In this document: positions 47,307 to 56,074 of the stretch, one piece after another
Layout: every line of letters begins with the position of its first letter
Numbering within the stretch: position 1 is the stretch's first letter
NCBI GenBank assembly: GCA_963761755.1
Contig: CAVXIC010000012.1
Location: 310,001-374,000 of the forward strand
Direction of reading: 5' to 3'
Source: CAJXVA01 sp963761755
Lineage (GTDB): Bacteria; Myxococcota_A; Polyangia; Nannocystales; Nannocystaceae
DNA: 64,000 nucleotides
Notes under the pieces: generated by a model
Seen by the model: only the letters and a program-made list of their open reading frames with translations
What the model was told of the DNA's origin: nothing
Databases searched by the model: none
Made by a program: the position numbers and the translations under genes

Positions 47307-48617
47307 GTGAAGCAAACCTGGTACGCACGCGGTGGAAAGCGCGTGCTCGACGTCGCGGTTGCCTCCGCGGCGCTGGTGGCATCGTGGCCGGTCATGGCAG
47401 CCGTGGCGCTGGCCGTACGCTCCCGGTTGGGATCGCCAGTGCTGTTCCGGCAGCAGCGGCCCGGGCTGCACGGGCGCCCGTTCACGATCTCGAAGTTTCG
47501 CACCATGACCGATGCCCGCGACCAGCACGGGCAGCTGCTCGGCGATGGGGCTCGGCTGACTCCGCTGGGCCGGATGCTGCGTCGCACGAGCCTCGATGAG
47601 CTCCCCGAGCTCGTCGACGTGCTGCGGGGAGACATGAGCCTGGTGGGGCCGCGACCGCTGCTCGAGCGCTATCGGCCCTCCTTCACCCCGCGCGAGCGTA
47701 CCCGAGAGCTCGTTCGACCCGGTATCACCGGCCTGGCCCAGGTCCGAGGGCGCAACCACGCGACGTGGGACGACCGGCTCGAGTTCGACGCCGCCTACGT
47801 CGATGGCCTGAGCCTTCGCGGTGACCTGCGGATCCTCGCCGAGACCGTGTGGGCGGTGGTCTCCGCCCGGGGGGTCGAGGCGGACGCTTCCGCTGTGATG
47901 CTCGACCTGGACGTCGAGCGAGGTCCTCGGACCTTGGGGCCCGAGCACGCCGAGTCGATCGTGTCGCTGCAGCGGCGGGCCTTCGACGCCGACGAGCTGC
48001 ACACGACGATCTTCGCCGGCCACGGCGTGGACCGCTACTACGCCGACGTGCTGGGTGGGGACGCGGATCACCGGGTGCTGGGGACGTTCGAACGGCGTCG
48101 CTTGGTCGGCTACGCCCACCTGCGGGATCTGGGCGAGGTCTCGCACCTCAACCAGATCGCGACCTGCCCATGCGCACGAGGCCGCGGCGTCGGGAGGCGG
48201 CTCTTCGAGGCGTGGCTCGCCCACGCCGGGGATCGCGACCTCTCGCTCGACGTCCGTGAGGGCAGTCCCGCCGAGGCTTGGTATCGCCGCCTGGGCTTCG
48301 CGGCACGGCGCCGCACCGTGCTGTGGCGGATCCCGGCCTCCGACGGGCCTGGCCTGCGCCTCGAAGCGACGAAGGCCAGCGCGGACCGTCACCGCCGGTA
48401 CGGGTTCAGCATGGCGCAGGCGCGGGTGGGCGACCGGACGCTCGAGGTGGGGCGCCTGGGTCACCACGACCTGAGGGTCCCGAGCCCGTTGCCCGAGCCC
48501 GTGTTCGACGACCTTCGCCGGGGGCGGCGTCTGCTGGTGCTCGGCGACGAGCGAGCCCCGCACCCCGAGGCCTCAGCCCTGCATGCGGTGCTCCGTATGG
48601 CTCGGGAGGTCGCGTGA
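47307..48617 (+). CDS. Fused phosphoglycosyltransferase (PglC-like) and GNAT acetyltransferase
   Basis: A 436-residue two-domain protein. Residues 1-~195 are a bacterial sugar transferase: KRVLDVAVASAALVASWPVM (re-entrant helix), SPVLFRQQRPGLHGRPFTISKFRTM (conserved catalytic region), SLDELPELVDVLRGDMSLVGPRPLL and ITGLAQVRGRN. It transfers a sugar phosphate to undecaprenyl phosphate, starting glycan assembly. Residues ~200-330 form a GNAT domain with the acetyl-CoA loop ARGRGVGRRLFEAWL and AWYRRLGF. The rest (~330-436) is poorly assigned. A PglC-type enzyme fused to an acetyltransferase recalls Neisseria PglB, but there the acetyltransferase is a left-handed beta-helix type, not GNAT. GTG 47307. 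The next gene starts in its stop codon (GTGA). Confidence 0.88.
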   Translation: MKQTWYARGGKRVLDVAVASAALVASWPVMAAVALAVRSRLGSPVLFRQQRPGLHGRPFTISKFRTMTDARDQHGQLLGDGARLTPLGRMLRRTSLDELPELVDVLRGDMSLVGPRPLLERYRPSFTPRERTRELVRPGITGLAQVRGRNHATWDDRLEFDAAYVDGLSLRGDLRILAETVWAVVSARGVEADASAVMLDLDVERGPRTLGPEHAESIVSLQRRAFDADELHTTIFAGHGVDRYYADVLGGDADHRVLGTFERRRLVGYAHLRDLGEVSHLNQIATCPCARGRGVGRRLFEAWLAHAGDRDLSLDVREGSPAEAWYRRLGFAARRRTVLWRIPASDGPGLRLEATKASADRHRRYGFSMAQARVGDRTLEVGRLGHHDLRVPSPLPEPVFDDLRRGRRLLVLGDERAPHPEASALHAVLRMAREVA

Positions 48618-49651
48618 ACGCGCCGGTCCGGGTCCCCCCCGCCGGGTCGGCGTGGCGGTGGGTGGACCTCGACGATCCGATCGCGTGGGACGACGCGGTG
48701 CTCGGTGGCGGCGGGGACGTGTTCCATCGAGCCTGGTTTCATCGGCTCGCCGAGTCTCGTGGCGAGGGGAGACCCAGGCTGTTCGAGTTTCGCGGCGGTT
48801 CTGTTCGCGTGGCGCTTCCCCTGCTGATGCGTCCGATTCCCGGGACGTCCGACTTCGACGCCACGAGCGTCTACGGCTACGCCGGGCCGGTGTGCGTCGG
48901 CGAGGTCTCTTCGCTCGACGTCGTAGGCTTTCAGGCGGCGCTTCGAACCGCTCTCGCGGCCGAGGGGATCGTCAGCGTGTTCTCGCGCCTGCATCCCCTT
49001 GACGACCACGGGGTGTGGTTGCGGGGCCTCGGCGAGCTGGTGCCGAGTGGATCCACCGTGTCGATCGATCTGAGCATCGGCGACGACGACCGGCGTGCCC
49101 ACTACCGCGGGAGTCACCGCCGGGAAATCGCGGGCTTGGAGCGAGATGGCTACACCGTGCACGGTGAGGCCGATGCGGTCGACCTGTTCCACGACCTCTA
49201 TACGGCCACGATGGAGCGCGTGGAGGCGGGCAGGCGATATGCCTTCTCGCCCGCCCACCTGGCGACGATGGTGGGCCGCGGCGGCATGAAGCTGCTGGTC
49301 GTTCGCAAGGCCGCCGACGTCGCCGCTGCCGGACTGTTCACCACCACGGGAGCCGGGTCGCACTACTTCCTGTCCGGGACCGACCCCTCCCACCGAAAGC
49401 GCGCGCCCACCAAGCTCATGATCGAACGGGCCTGTGCGTGGGCCCGCTGTGAAGGTGCGGCGTGGCTGCACCTGGGCGGGGGCGTGGGCGGAGCTGAAGA
49501 CTCGCTGTTTCGTTTCAAGGCGGGCTTTGGTCCCCGTCGACATCGCTTTCTCACCTGGCGGTGGGTCGTGCGACCCACCGCCTATCGGCACCATTGCGAT
49601 CGGGTGGGGGGGGCGATCGAGGGCGACTTTTTTCCAGCCTATCGAGTGTAG
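48614..49651 (+). CDS. FemAB/GNAT-like acyltransferase
   Basis: A 345-residue protein. Its centre and C-terminus match the GNAT_6/FemAB pattern seen in polysaccharide clusters: HYRGSHRREIAGLERDGYTVH, LFHDLYTATMERV, KLLVVRKAADVAAAGLFTTTG, HYFLSGTDPSHRKRAPTKLMIERACAWARCEG and WLHLGGGVGGAEDSLFRFKAGFG. Such proteins are thought to transfer acyl or aminoacyl groups to sugar residues. GTG 48614 overlaps the TGA of the preceding gene and has GGGAGG 4 bases upstream. The exact donor and acceptor cannot be predicted. Confidence 0.8.
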   Translation: MNAPVRVPPAGSAWRWVDLDDPIAWDDAVLGGGGDVFHRAWFHRLAESRGEGRPRLFEFRGGSVRVALPLLMRPIPGTSDFDATSVYGYAGPVCVGEVSSLDVVGFQAALRTALAAEGIVSVFSRLHPLDDHGVWLRGLGELVPSGSTVSIDLSIGDDDRRAHYRGSHRREIAGLERDGYTVHGEADAVDLFHDLYTATMERVEAGRRYAFSPAHLATMVGRGGMKLLVVRKAADVAAAGLFTTTGAGSHYFLSGTDPSHRKRAPTKLMIERACAWARCEGAAWLHLGGGVGGAEDSLFRFKAGFGPRRHRFLTWRWVVRPTAYRHHCDRVGGAIEGDFFPAYRV

Positions 49652-49699
49652 ATAGTTTCACGGAACGAAAGGCGGCGGCCGACGGATGGCTGTCGGACC

Positions 49700-51571
49700 G
49701 TGAAGCGCAGCACCCATAGAACGCGAGGCTGGAAGCAGCTGCTGGATGCCGCCATCGTGTCGTGCGGCGTCGCCGTTGCCTATTTCGCGCGGTTCGAGTC
49801 GGTGCCGCCGGGCGTCTACGCGGCGCAGGCACTGCTGGTCGTTCCATTGTTGGCAGTGCTTCGAGTCTCCGTACTGCACGGGGCAGGCATCTATCGAAGG
49901 AGCTGGCGCTTTACCGGCCTGGACGACACCATCGTGCTCGCGGGGTTTCACGGCATCGTCTCCGCCGGACTGCTCGCGCTGCGGTTCTCCGCGCCCCACC
50001 TGAACGTCGACATCACGCCCGTTCCGCTGTCCGTCATCGGCATCGAGGGGTTGTTCGCCCTCGGTGGTGGCGCTGCGATCCGTGCGATGGCACGCACCGT
50101 TCACGAACGCGGAGCTTCGACTGACGGCGCCCCTCCTCGTCGCGCGCTCTTGGTCGGAGCTGGCCGGGAGGGGTGCTTCGCGGCCCGTGGCCTCACCGGT
50201 CGTTCCAAGGGCGGCTACGACGTCGTCGGGTTCCTCGACGACGACGCGGGCCGCGGGCAGCTCATCGGTGGCATCGAGGTGCTCGGGACCACGGCCGACC
50301 TCGCCGAGGTTGCCGCACGCACGCGGGCCGACCTCGCGGTGCTCACCGATGCTGGTTCCAGCCGCAGGGTGCTTCACGATTTCATGAGTCTGTGCCGCGA
50401 CGCGGGCATCTCGGCCCACACAATCCCCGCGCTACCCGACCTGCTGTCGCGACGCGGGGGCGGGGTCCCGCTGCGGCCGCTCGATCTTGCCGAGCTGCTC
50501 GGTCGGGACGAGGTGGACTTCTGCGCCCGCACCTGGGAGCGGGTGCGAGACGCGGTGCGCGGCCGAAGAATGCTGGTGACCGGGGCGGGCGGTTCGATCG
50601 GCTCGGAGCTCTGTCGTCAGCTGGCCGAGCTCGGGCCCGAGCAGATCATCCTGGTCGACAACAACGAGAACAACCTCTTCGACATCGATAACGAGCTCCG
50701 ACGCCTCGGGCGCGACATCGCAGTGGCCTGCCTCGCCGACATCCGTCGTCCCGAGGACCTCGAGCGAGTGTTCTCGGAGCACCGCCCACACGTGGTGTTT
50801 CACGCCGCCGCGTTCAAACACGTGCCGATGCTGGAGCATCATCCGTCGGCCGGGGTGCTCAACAACGTGATGGGCACCCGCCTGCTCACCGAGGTCGCCC
50901 GGCGGCACGTCGTGCAGCGGCTGGTGATGGTGTCGACCGACAAGTCGGTGCGGCCCACCAACGTGATGGGCGCGACCAAGCAGGTCGCCGAGCGGGTGGT
51001 GCAGGCGGCCGACGAGGCGGGTGGGACGCGGGCCTGCGTGGTGCGGTTCGGCAACGTGTTGGGGTCGCGCGGCTCGGTGTTTCACACCTTCGCGGCTCAG
51101 ATCGACCGCGGCGGGCCGATCACGGTCACGCATCCCGAGATCACGCGATACTTCATGACCATCCCCGAGGCGGTTCGTCTGGTCATTCAGGCCCAGGCGG
51201 TCAGTCGGGGGGGCGAGGTGTTCCTGCTGGAGATGGGAGAGCCGGTGCGCATCTTGGAGCTGGCCAAGCAAATGATAGAGTTCTCCGGCGCAACGGCGCA
51301 GGACGTTCCCATCGTGTTCAGCGGGCTTCGTCCGGGCGAGAAGCTGCACGAAGAGCTGCTGTACGAACACGAGCACCCAATGCCCAGCGACGTCGATGGC
51401 CTCCTGATCGCCCGGGGGAACTCGTTACCACCCCTGCGGGTGTTCGAGGCGGTGGCGAAGATGGAGTGTGCAGCCCAACGCGGCGACGACGTCGGGGTCC
51501 GCGAACAGCTCGCCGAGTTCACGGCCTGCCCGGTGATCTCGGGCCGAGTCCCGCTCAAACAGGCTCGCTGA
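49700..51571 (+). CDS. Membrane nucleotide-sugar 4,6-dehydratase (WbpM/PglF/CapD type)
   Basis: A 623-residue long-form dehydratase. Four N-terminal transmembrane helices (residues ~10-130) are followed by a first Rossmann-like domain (RRALLVGAGREGCFAARGL...). The catalytic extended SDR domain begins at residue ~290: NAD-binding VTGAGGSIGSELCRQL (293-308), then Asp/Asn-rich ILVDNNENN. The active-site block STDKSVRPTNVMGATK has Ser 412, Lys 415, Met 423 and Lys 427; the usual catalytic Tyr is replaced by Met, as is established for the WbpM subfamily. It converts UDP-GlcNAc to the 4-keto-6-deoxy sugar. GTG 49700. The downstream glycosyltransferase starts 1 base into its stop codon. Confidence 0.94.
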   Translation: MKRSTHRTRGWKQLLDAAIVSCGVAVAYFARFESVPPGVYAAQALLVVPLLAVLRVSVLHGAGIYRRSWRFTGLDDTIVLAGFHGIVSAGLLALRFSAPHLNVDITPVPLSVIGIEGLFALGGGAAIRAMARTVHERGASTDGAPPRRALLVGAGREGCFAARGLTGRSKGGYDVVGFLDDDAGRGQLIGGIEVLGTTADLAEVAARTRADLAVLTDAGSSRRVLHDFMSLCRDAGISAHTIPALPDLLSRRGGGVPLRPLDLAELLGRDEVDFCARTWERVRDAVRGRRMLVTGAGGSIGSELCRQLAELGPEQIILVDNNENNLFDIDNELRRLGRDIAVACLADIRRPEDLERVFSEHRPHVVFHAAAFKHVPMLEHHPSAGVLNNVMGTRLLTEVARRHVVQRLVMVSTDKSVRPTNVMGATKQVAERVVQAADEAGGTRACVVRFGNVLGSRGSVFHTFAAQIDRGGPITVTHPEITRYFMTIPEAVRLVIQAQAVSRGGEVFLLEMGEPVRILELAKQMIEFSGATAQDVPIVFSGLRPGEKLHEELLYEHEHPMPSDVDGLLIARGNSLPPLRVFEAVAKMECAAQRGDDVGVREQLAEFTACPVISGRVPLKQAR

Positions 51572-52749
51572 TGCACATCCTCTACCTGCACCAGTACTTC
51601 GTGTCGCCCGACGAAGCCGGCGGGACGCGCTCCTTCGAGATGGCGCGACGGTGGGTTCGGTGGGGCCACCGGGTTACGCTCCTGACCTCTTCGGCGAGGT
51701 TTCGGGCCGGGCCGAGCGGGCGTGCCGACGTCGATGGCATCGAGGTGGTGGTGCTCCCGGTGGACTACCGCAGCGAGATGACCCACGCCCAGCGCATCCG
51801 GGCCTTCTGCACGTTCGCGCTGCAGGCGTCCCGCTGGTCGGCGCGGGTTCGGGCCGACGTCATCTATGCCAGCAGCACCCCGCTGACCATCGCGATCCCG
51901 GCGATCATCGGCTCGAGGGTGCGGCGGATTCCGATGGTGTTCGAGGTTCGCGATCTGTGGCCCGAGCTCCCGATCGCGGTGGGGGCCCTTCGTCGTCCGG
52001 TCGCGATCTGGGGGGCGCGGGCGCTGGAGCGGGTTGCGTACCGAGCGTCCACCGACGTGATCGCGCTCTCCCCGGGGATGGCCGACGGCGTGGCCCGCTG
52101 CGGCGTCGCTCGAGATCGGATTCACGTGGTTCCCAACGCTTGCGACGTCTCTACCTTCGACGTCGATGTGCAACAGGCTCGAGCCTACGTCGATCGGCTG
52201 GTGCCCGGCACGGGCCCGCTGGTCGTCTACGCCGGGAGCTTCGGTGCGCTCAACGACGCCGCGTGGCTGGTCGAAGTGGCGTCGCAGACCCAGGACGTTC
52301 GTTTCGCGTTCGTAGGCGAGGGACCGGGACGGCCGGAGCTCGAAGCACGAGCGCGCGGGGTGTCCTCGGTGTGCGTGCTGCCGCCGATCCCCAAGCGCGA
52401 CGTGCCCCTGCTGCTTCGCGGTGCCACCCTCGCGACGTCGCTGTTCCTGCCGATCCAGCAGATGGAGCACAACAGCGCCAACAAGTTCTTCGACGCGCTC
52501 GCAGCCGGAGCGCCGGTGGCGATCAACTACGGGGGGTGGCAGGCTGAGCTGTTGCGAGACTCCGGCGCGGGGCTGGTTCTGCCGCAGCGAGACGTCTCGG
52601 AGGCGGCTCGAATGATTCGGCGGGCCGCGTTCGATCGGCGCTGGCTGGTCGAGGCGTCCAGGGCCGCGCGGGAGCTGGCTCGGACCCGGTTCGACCGTGA
52701 GCGGCTCGCCCGGCAGGCGCTGGACGTCGTCGAGCGGGCCGCGTCGTAG
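51571..52749 (+). CDS. Glycosyltransferase family 4, WbuB/WcaI-like
   Basis: A 392-residue GT-B glycosyltransferase. N-terminal MHILYLHQYFVSPDEAGGTRSFEMARRW is the characteristic start of the WbuB/WcaI group (amino-sugar or fucose transferases). The C-terminal donor domain has LVVYAGSFGALNDAAWLVEVA, FAFVGEGPGRPELEA and the acidic EHNSANKFFDALAAGAPVAINYGG loop. It would add the second sugar to the undecaprenyl-linked primer. ATG overlaps the preceding stop (TGATG), so it is translationally coupled to the dehydratase gene. It converges with the second ligase/polymerase gene 6 bases away. Confidence 0.9.
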   Translation: MHILYLHQYFVSPDEAGGTRSFEMARRWVRWGHRVTLLTSSARFRAGPSGRADVDGIEVVVLPVDYRSEMTHAQRIRAFCTFALQASRWSARVRADVIYASSTPLTIAIPAIIGSRVRRIPMVFEVRDLWPELPIAVGALRRPVAIWGARALERVAYRASTDVIALSPGMADGVARCGVARDRIHVVPNACDVSTFDVDVQQARAYVDRLVPGTGPLVVYAGSFGALNDAAWLVEVASQTQDVRFAFVGEGPGRPELEARARGVSSVCVLPPIPKRDVPLLLRGATLATSLFLPIQQMEHNSANKFFDALAAGAPVAINYGGWQAELLRDSGAGLVLPQRDVSEAARMIRRAAFDRRWLVEASRAARELARTRFDRERLARQALDVVERAAS

Positions 52750-52755
52750 CGGACC

Positions 52756-53970
52756 TCACCACGGAGCGCGGTACGGGTCCCTCGGCGCAGCGGGGACGGG
52801 GCGCCGGCGTGGTCGACGGGCCGTGAACTGCAGCGCGAGCAGCATGCCGAACAGGAATACGCCGCGGGAGTCGTAGAAGTCGCCGGAGACCTGAGCGCAG
52901 GCGAGGTGGAGCAGGAACACCGCAGCCGTCGTCGGGTCTACGATCCGGCTGCGAACGAGGATCGCCACCAGGGGAATCGCGAGGATGACGGCCAGGACGA
53001 GCAGCCCGAGCAGGCCCCCATCGGTCAGCGCCTCGAGCTCGAGGTTGTGGGGGTACACACCGTGTCCGCGGGCGCGGAACCCGTTGAGACCGTCGCCGAA
53101 CCACGGGGATCGGGCGACCATCTCGAGGGCTGAGTCGCGCAAGGAGCCGCGACCCGAGTCGTAGCTCTGATGAAGCGTGAGGACGATGACCCGCTGGTGG
53201 AACGATGCGAGCGCGGCGCGACCGACCTCGGTCCACTGCACGAGCGCGGCGATGCCGACGCCGCTGAAGACGACGGCGAGCAGGGTTCGACCCGGCTGGA
53301 TGCGGCGCATGAACAGCAGGCCCGCCACTCCCGCCAGCGTGCCCGCCAGCGCTCCACGGGATCCGGTGAGGATGACCAGCAAGCCTGCGACGACGACGCC
53401 CAGCAGGGGAAGGGCCCGCGCTCGGCCGGGCTCGAGCAGCGCGGCGAGGCTCACGATGAACAGCACGCCCATGTTGCGCCCGTAGACGTTGGGGCCCCCG
53501 CCCAGCACCGCTAGACGACCGCCGGCTGCTGTGATGCTGGTGATCAGGCCGATCGCCGCGAGCGCGCCGAAGCAGACGGCGACAACGGTCCACAGCCGGT
53601 GGGTGGTCGGGACGATGCCGACGTGAGTCGTCAGCCGCCTGAGGCTGAAGATGCCCAGGGCCATCACCACCAGATCGATCGCTTTGTGGGTGGCGAGCGA
53701 CGCGTCGGGCGCCCACAGGCTGGTCATCAGGAAGTAGCCGACAAACAGCATCAAGCCCGCCGGTGGGATGTGGTCGCGGCGGGCCCCCATGATCGGCATC
53801 AGGGCCACGAAGAGCACCGCCGCCACCAGCCACACCCGCGGCGCCGCGAATGCCGAGCCGTCGACGGAGACGACGCGGTCGAGGCTCCATCGCCCGCTGA
53901 GCAGGAACAGGGTCATCATGACGGACACCAAGGTGGCAGCGGCGACCTTGGGCCGAGTCAGGGTGCTCAT
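52756..53970 (-). CDS. Second O-antigen ligase/polymerase-like membrane protein
   Basis: A 404-residue protein with about eleven transmembrane segments and a periplasmic loop between them that contains SYDSGRGSLRDSALEMVARSPWFGDGLNGFRARGHGVYPHNLELEAL. This is the Wzy_C-type motif GxG...xHN found in O-antigen ligases and capsule polymerases. Unlike the first polymerase-like gene of the cluster it has no TPR tail. Its ATG overlaps the flippase stop (ATGA), so flippase and polymerase are co-translated. It may be the Wzy for the repeat unit, with the other protein acting as ligase, or the reverse. Confidence 0.87.
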   Translation of the reverse strand: MSTLTRPKVAAATLVSVMMTLFLLSGRWSLDRVVSVDGSAFAAPRVWLVAAVLFVALMPIMGARRDHIPPAGLMLFVGYFLMTSLWAPDASLATHKAIDLVVMALGIFSLRRLTTHVGIVPTTHRLWTVVAVCFGALAAIGLITSITAAGGRLAVLGGGPNVYGRNMGVLFIVSLAALLEPGRARALPLLGVVVAGLLVILTGSRGALAGTLAGVAGLLFMRRIQPGRTLLAVVFSGVGIAALVQWTEVGRAALASFHQRVIVLTLHQSYDSGRGSLRDSALEMVARSPWFGDGLNGFRARGHGVYPHNLELEALTDGGLLGLLVLAVILAIPLVAILVRSRIVDPTTAAVFLLHLACAQVSGDFYDSRGVFLFGMLLALQFTARRPRRRPVPAAPRDPYRAPW

Positions 53971-55379
53971 GCCGGCCTCCGGCACGTGGTGGCGAGAATC
54001 GTCGCTGCGATCGCGACCGCGACCGACCACCCCAGCCCCGATGCCCACGCCGCGCCCCGCAGCCCGTAGGCGGGGATCCACGACCAGCCCGCCAGCAGCG
54101 TGACGCCCAGCGCGGACAGGTAGATCCACGGCTGAACGCTGCGGCGCTGAGCTGCATTGATCGCATGCATCAGCGCCCCGAGCACGAAGTGCAGCGCCCC
54201 GGCCGTCATCACCCAGGGGAACACGTGGGCCTGCTGCTCGAACGCGGCACCGAACACGAGTCCGAGGAACGGGCGCCCCAGCACCACCGCGAACGCGATA
54301 CCGCCGAGCCCGAGCACGACCGAGAGGAGGATCAGCTTCAGCGCGATCCGCAGGAATGCGCCGCGCCGACCCGATGCGGACATGGCCGCCATGCGGGGCA
54401 GCAGGGGAGTGCCCAGCGAGAAGACGACCGCGCCGCCGGCGACGACCGCATAGCTCATCACGGCGTAGTGCCCCAGCGCGACCGTACCGATGAGTCCATC
54501 GACCTGAAGGCGCGCGGCCTGCTGGGCGATCGAGTCGACGAAGGCGACGAGACCCAAAGGGGCCGCCGTCCACAGCAGAGCGGCCGGTCCTTCGGGACCC
54601 CGCGTCGGCCCACGAAGCCCGACCGACAGCGGCCGATCGTGCAGCAGCGCCACCGCCCAGGACACAGCGGCCATCGCCAGCAGTCCCGCCGCGAGATCGC
54701 CCAAGGTCGCGAGCACGGTGCCGAGCGCGGCCAGTCCCAGTCCGGCCCGCAGCGCGACCGAGCGGGCGTACAGGCGCATCACGCCGTGGGCTTGAAAGGT
54801 GGCGTGGTGCAGGTCGCCGCCGAGCTCTCCGGCCTTGGCCAGTGCGAGCGCCGTGACGGCCAAGGCGGAGACCTGCAGCCACGACCCCGCCGCGACTCCG
54901 ATCGCGAGGACGACGCCCCCGGCCGAGGCCCAGCGGCGAAGCTGGGCGTAGCTGTGCCAGCCGAAGCGCCGCTGGAGGTCGGTGACGTACACGACGCGCA
55001 GTTGAAGGCCCGCGACCACCATGATCGGGGAGCACAGAGCCAACGCCAGCGCCAGATCCCCCACCATCTCGGCGGAGCCCAGGCGCGCCGCGAGCACCAG
55101 CAGGCCGGCCTGCGCGAGGGCGATACACGCCCGCCCGAGCAGGGTCCACAGCATGCTCGCTCGCAGAGAGCTCTCGGGCGGTGGCAGACGGGGCCTGGAC
55201 GATCCGGGGCCCGAAGCCGAAACCGAGCCGTGCTCCGCCGCTTCCGCCGTCTCGCTCGCGGGAACGTCGAGGACGTCTGGCGGATGGTCGTCAACTCCGA
55301 AGCGCGCGCTGTCACCTTGCGCATCGATGGACCCCCGCCGCGGGACGTCTCGGTGTCGCGAATGTCCCGTGTCGTCCAT
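53967..55379 (-). CDS. Polysaccharide flippase (Wzx/MATE-like family)
   Basis: A 470-residue protein. After an N-terminal cytoplasmic tail of ~70 residues rich in Ser/Asp/Arg come twelve predicted transmembrane helices. Segments such as SLGTPLLPRMAAMSASGRRGAFLRIALKLILL and LGRPFLGLVFGAAFEQQAHVFPWVM are typical of lipopolysaccharide exporters/RfbX-like flippases. It would move undecaprenyl-linked repeat units across the inner membrane. ATG 55379; the ATGA overlap with the downstream gene suggests coupling. The extra N-terminal tail is unusual and an internal start is possible (for example near MLWTLLGRA). Confidence 0.88.
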   Translation of the reverse strand: MDDTGHSRHRDVPRRGSIDAQGDSARFGVDDHPPDVLDVPASETAEAAEHGSVSASGPGSSRPRLPPPESSLRASMLWTLLGRACIALAQAGLLVLAARLGSAEMVGDLALALALCSPIMVVAGLQLRVVYVTDLQRRFGWHSYAQLRRWASAGGVVLAIGVAAGSWLQVSALAVTALALAKAGELGGDLHHATFQAHGVMRLYARSVALRAGLGLAALGTVLATLGDLAAGLLAMAAVSWAVALLHDRPLSVGLRGPTRGPEGPAALLWTAAPLGLVAFVDSIAQQAARLQVDGLIGTVALGHYAVMSYAVVAGGAVVFSLGTPLLPRMAAMSASGRRGAFLRIALKLILLSVVLGLGGIAFAVVLGRPFLGLVFGAAFEQQAHVFPWVMTAGALHFVLGALMHAINAAQRRSVQPWIYLSALGVTLLAGWSWIPAYGLRGAAWASGLGWSVAVAIAATILATTCRRPA

Positions 55380-55445
55380 TCGGCGCCGGTTCCATCATTC
55401 GTCCCGCTTCGGGCCGGGATCCGTGAAGAAAGCAGCAGGTTCGAG

Positions 55446-55521
55446 CGAGCAGACGGCGGACCCGAGCGTTCCCGGGCGCGCAAGCGCAAGCGGTGAGGCT
55501 CAAGCCTTCTCTTCGGCCTCG
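55446..55521. repeat. Right copy of the 76-bp direct repeat flanking the polysaccharide cluster
   Basis: Matches 43481-43556 at 73 of 76 positions, same orientation. It contains the intact 3' end of fxsA (stop at 55500-55502 on the minus strand) plus a ghost of the radical SAM 3' end, still readable as SRARKRKR followed by a stop, but attached to no gene. See the left copy. Confidence 0.93.
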
Positions 55522-55964
55522 ACGTCGATCACCTCGGGCGGGGCGTCGTCGACCCAGGCGCGGGCTCGAGCTTCGACGAAGCCGGCCGGCGTCATCGGCT
55601 GCAGCGCGAAGCGCTTCTCCACGTAGCCCGAGAGGGCGCGAGCGGCCGCCCGACGTGCAGGCGGAATGAGCATCGCGATGCCGAACAGGTCGGTGAGCAC
55701 CCCGGGCGTGACGAGGAAGATGCCGCCGACGAGCACCAGCAGCGAGGAGACCAGTCCTTCTTTCGGCATCTCGCCTCGCTGCAGCGCGGCCTGCCAATCG
55801 CGGAACACGCGGCCGCCCTCTCGCTTGGCGAGCGTCGCGCCGAGCAGGCCGGTGGTCATGACCAGCCCCACCGTCGCCGTCGCCCCGAGCACACCTCCGA
55901 GCTGGATCAGCAGATACAGCTCGACGACGGGCACCACGGTGAAGAGAAGGAACAGCTTGCCCAT
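55500..55964 (-). CDS. fxsA: FxsA family membrane protein
   Basis: A 154-residue inner-membrane protein. The FxsA domain is clear: two N-terminal helices (KLFLLFTVVPVVELYLLIQLGG and VGLVMTTGLLGATLAKREG), then ALQRGEMPKEGLVSSLLVLVGGIFLVTPGVLTDLFGIAMLIPPARR, followed by a charged tail ending AEEKA. FxsA was named for relieving phage T7 exclusion by the F plasmid; its native role is unclear. ATG 55964 has GAGGGGG 5 bases upstream. Its 3' end lies in the right 76-bp repeat. It is divergent from the TetR gene and could share its control region. Confidence 0.92.
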   Translation of the reverse strand: MGKLFLLFTVVPVVELYLLIQLGGVLGATATVGLVMTTGLLGATLAKREGGRVFRDWQAALQRGEMPKEGLVSSLLVLVGGIFLVTPGVLTDLFGIAMLIPPARRAAARALSGYVEKRFALQPMTPAGFVEARARAWVDDAPPEVIDVEAEEKA

Positions 55965-56000
55965 CACGACCCCCTCAAGGTAGCCGACCCCTTGCGCTTG

Positions 56001-56028
56001 TTGACGGGGGAGGCAGGGTTCGTATAGT
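56001..56028 (+). promoter_or_regulatory. Sigma-70-type promoter of the TetR gene
   Basis: TTGACG (56001-56006) and TATAGT (56023-56028) are separated by 16 bases, a strong match to -35 and -10 consensus for this GC-rich genome. The two GACCAGT operator-like sites follow directly after the -10. Confidence 0.7.
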
Positions 56029-56029
56029 T

Positions 56030-56046
56030 GACCAGTCGGACCAGTA
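56030..56046. promoter_or_regulatory. Tandem GACCAGT operator-like sites at the TetR promoter
   Basis: GACCAGTC (56030-56037) and GACCAGTA (56039-56046) form a direct repeat just downstream of the -10 element. The core resembles the NemR/related TetR box TAGACC(A/G)GTCTA. A protein bound here would block transcription, consistent with self-repression by the adjacent TetR protein. Confidence 0.55.
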
Positions 56047-56074
56047 TGTTTCCCCGCCCACCAGGAGTGTGTTC

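Noticed and set aside
55446..55496. A separate small gene encoding the SRARKRKR tail at the right repeat.
   Set aside because: It is a duplicated fragment of the radical SAM gene end without its own start; better explained by the direct repeat.
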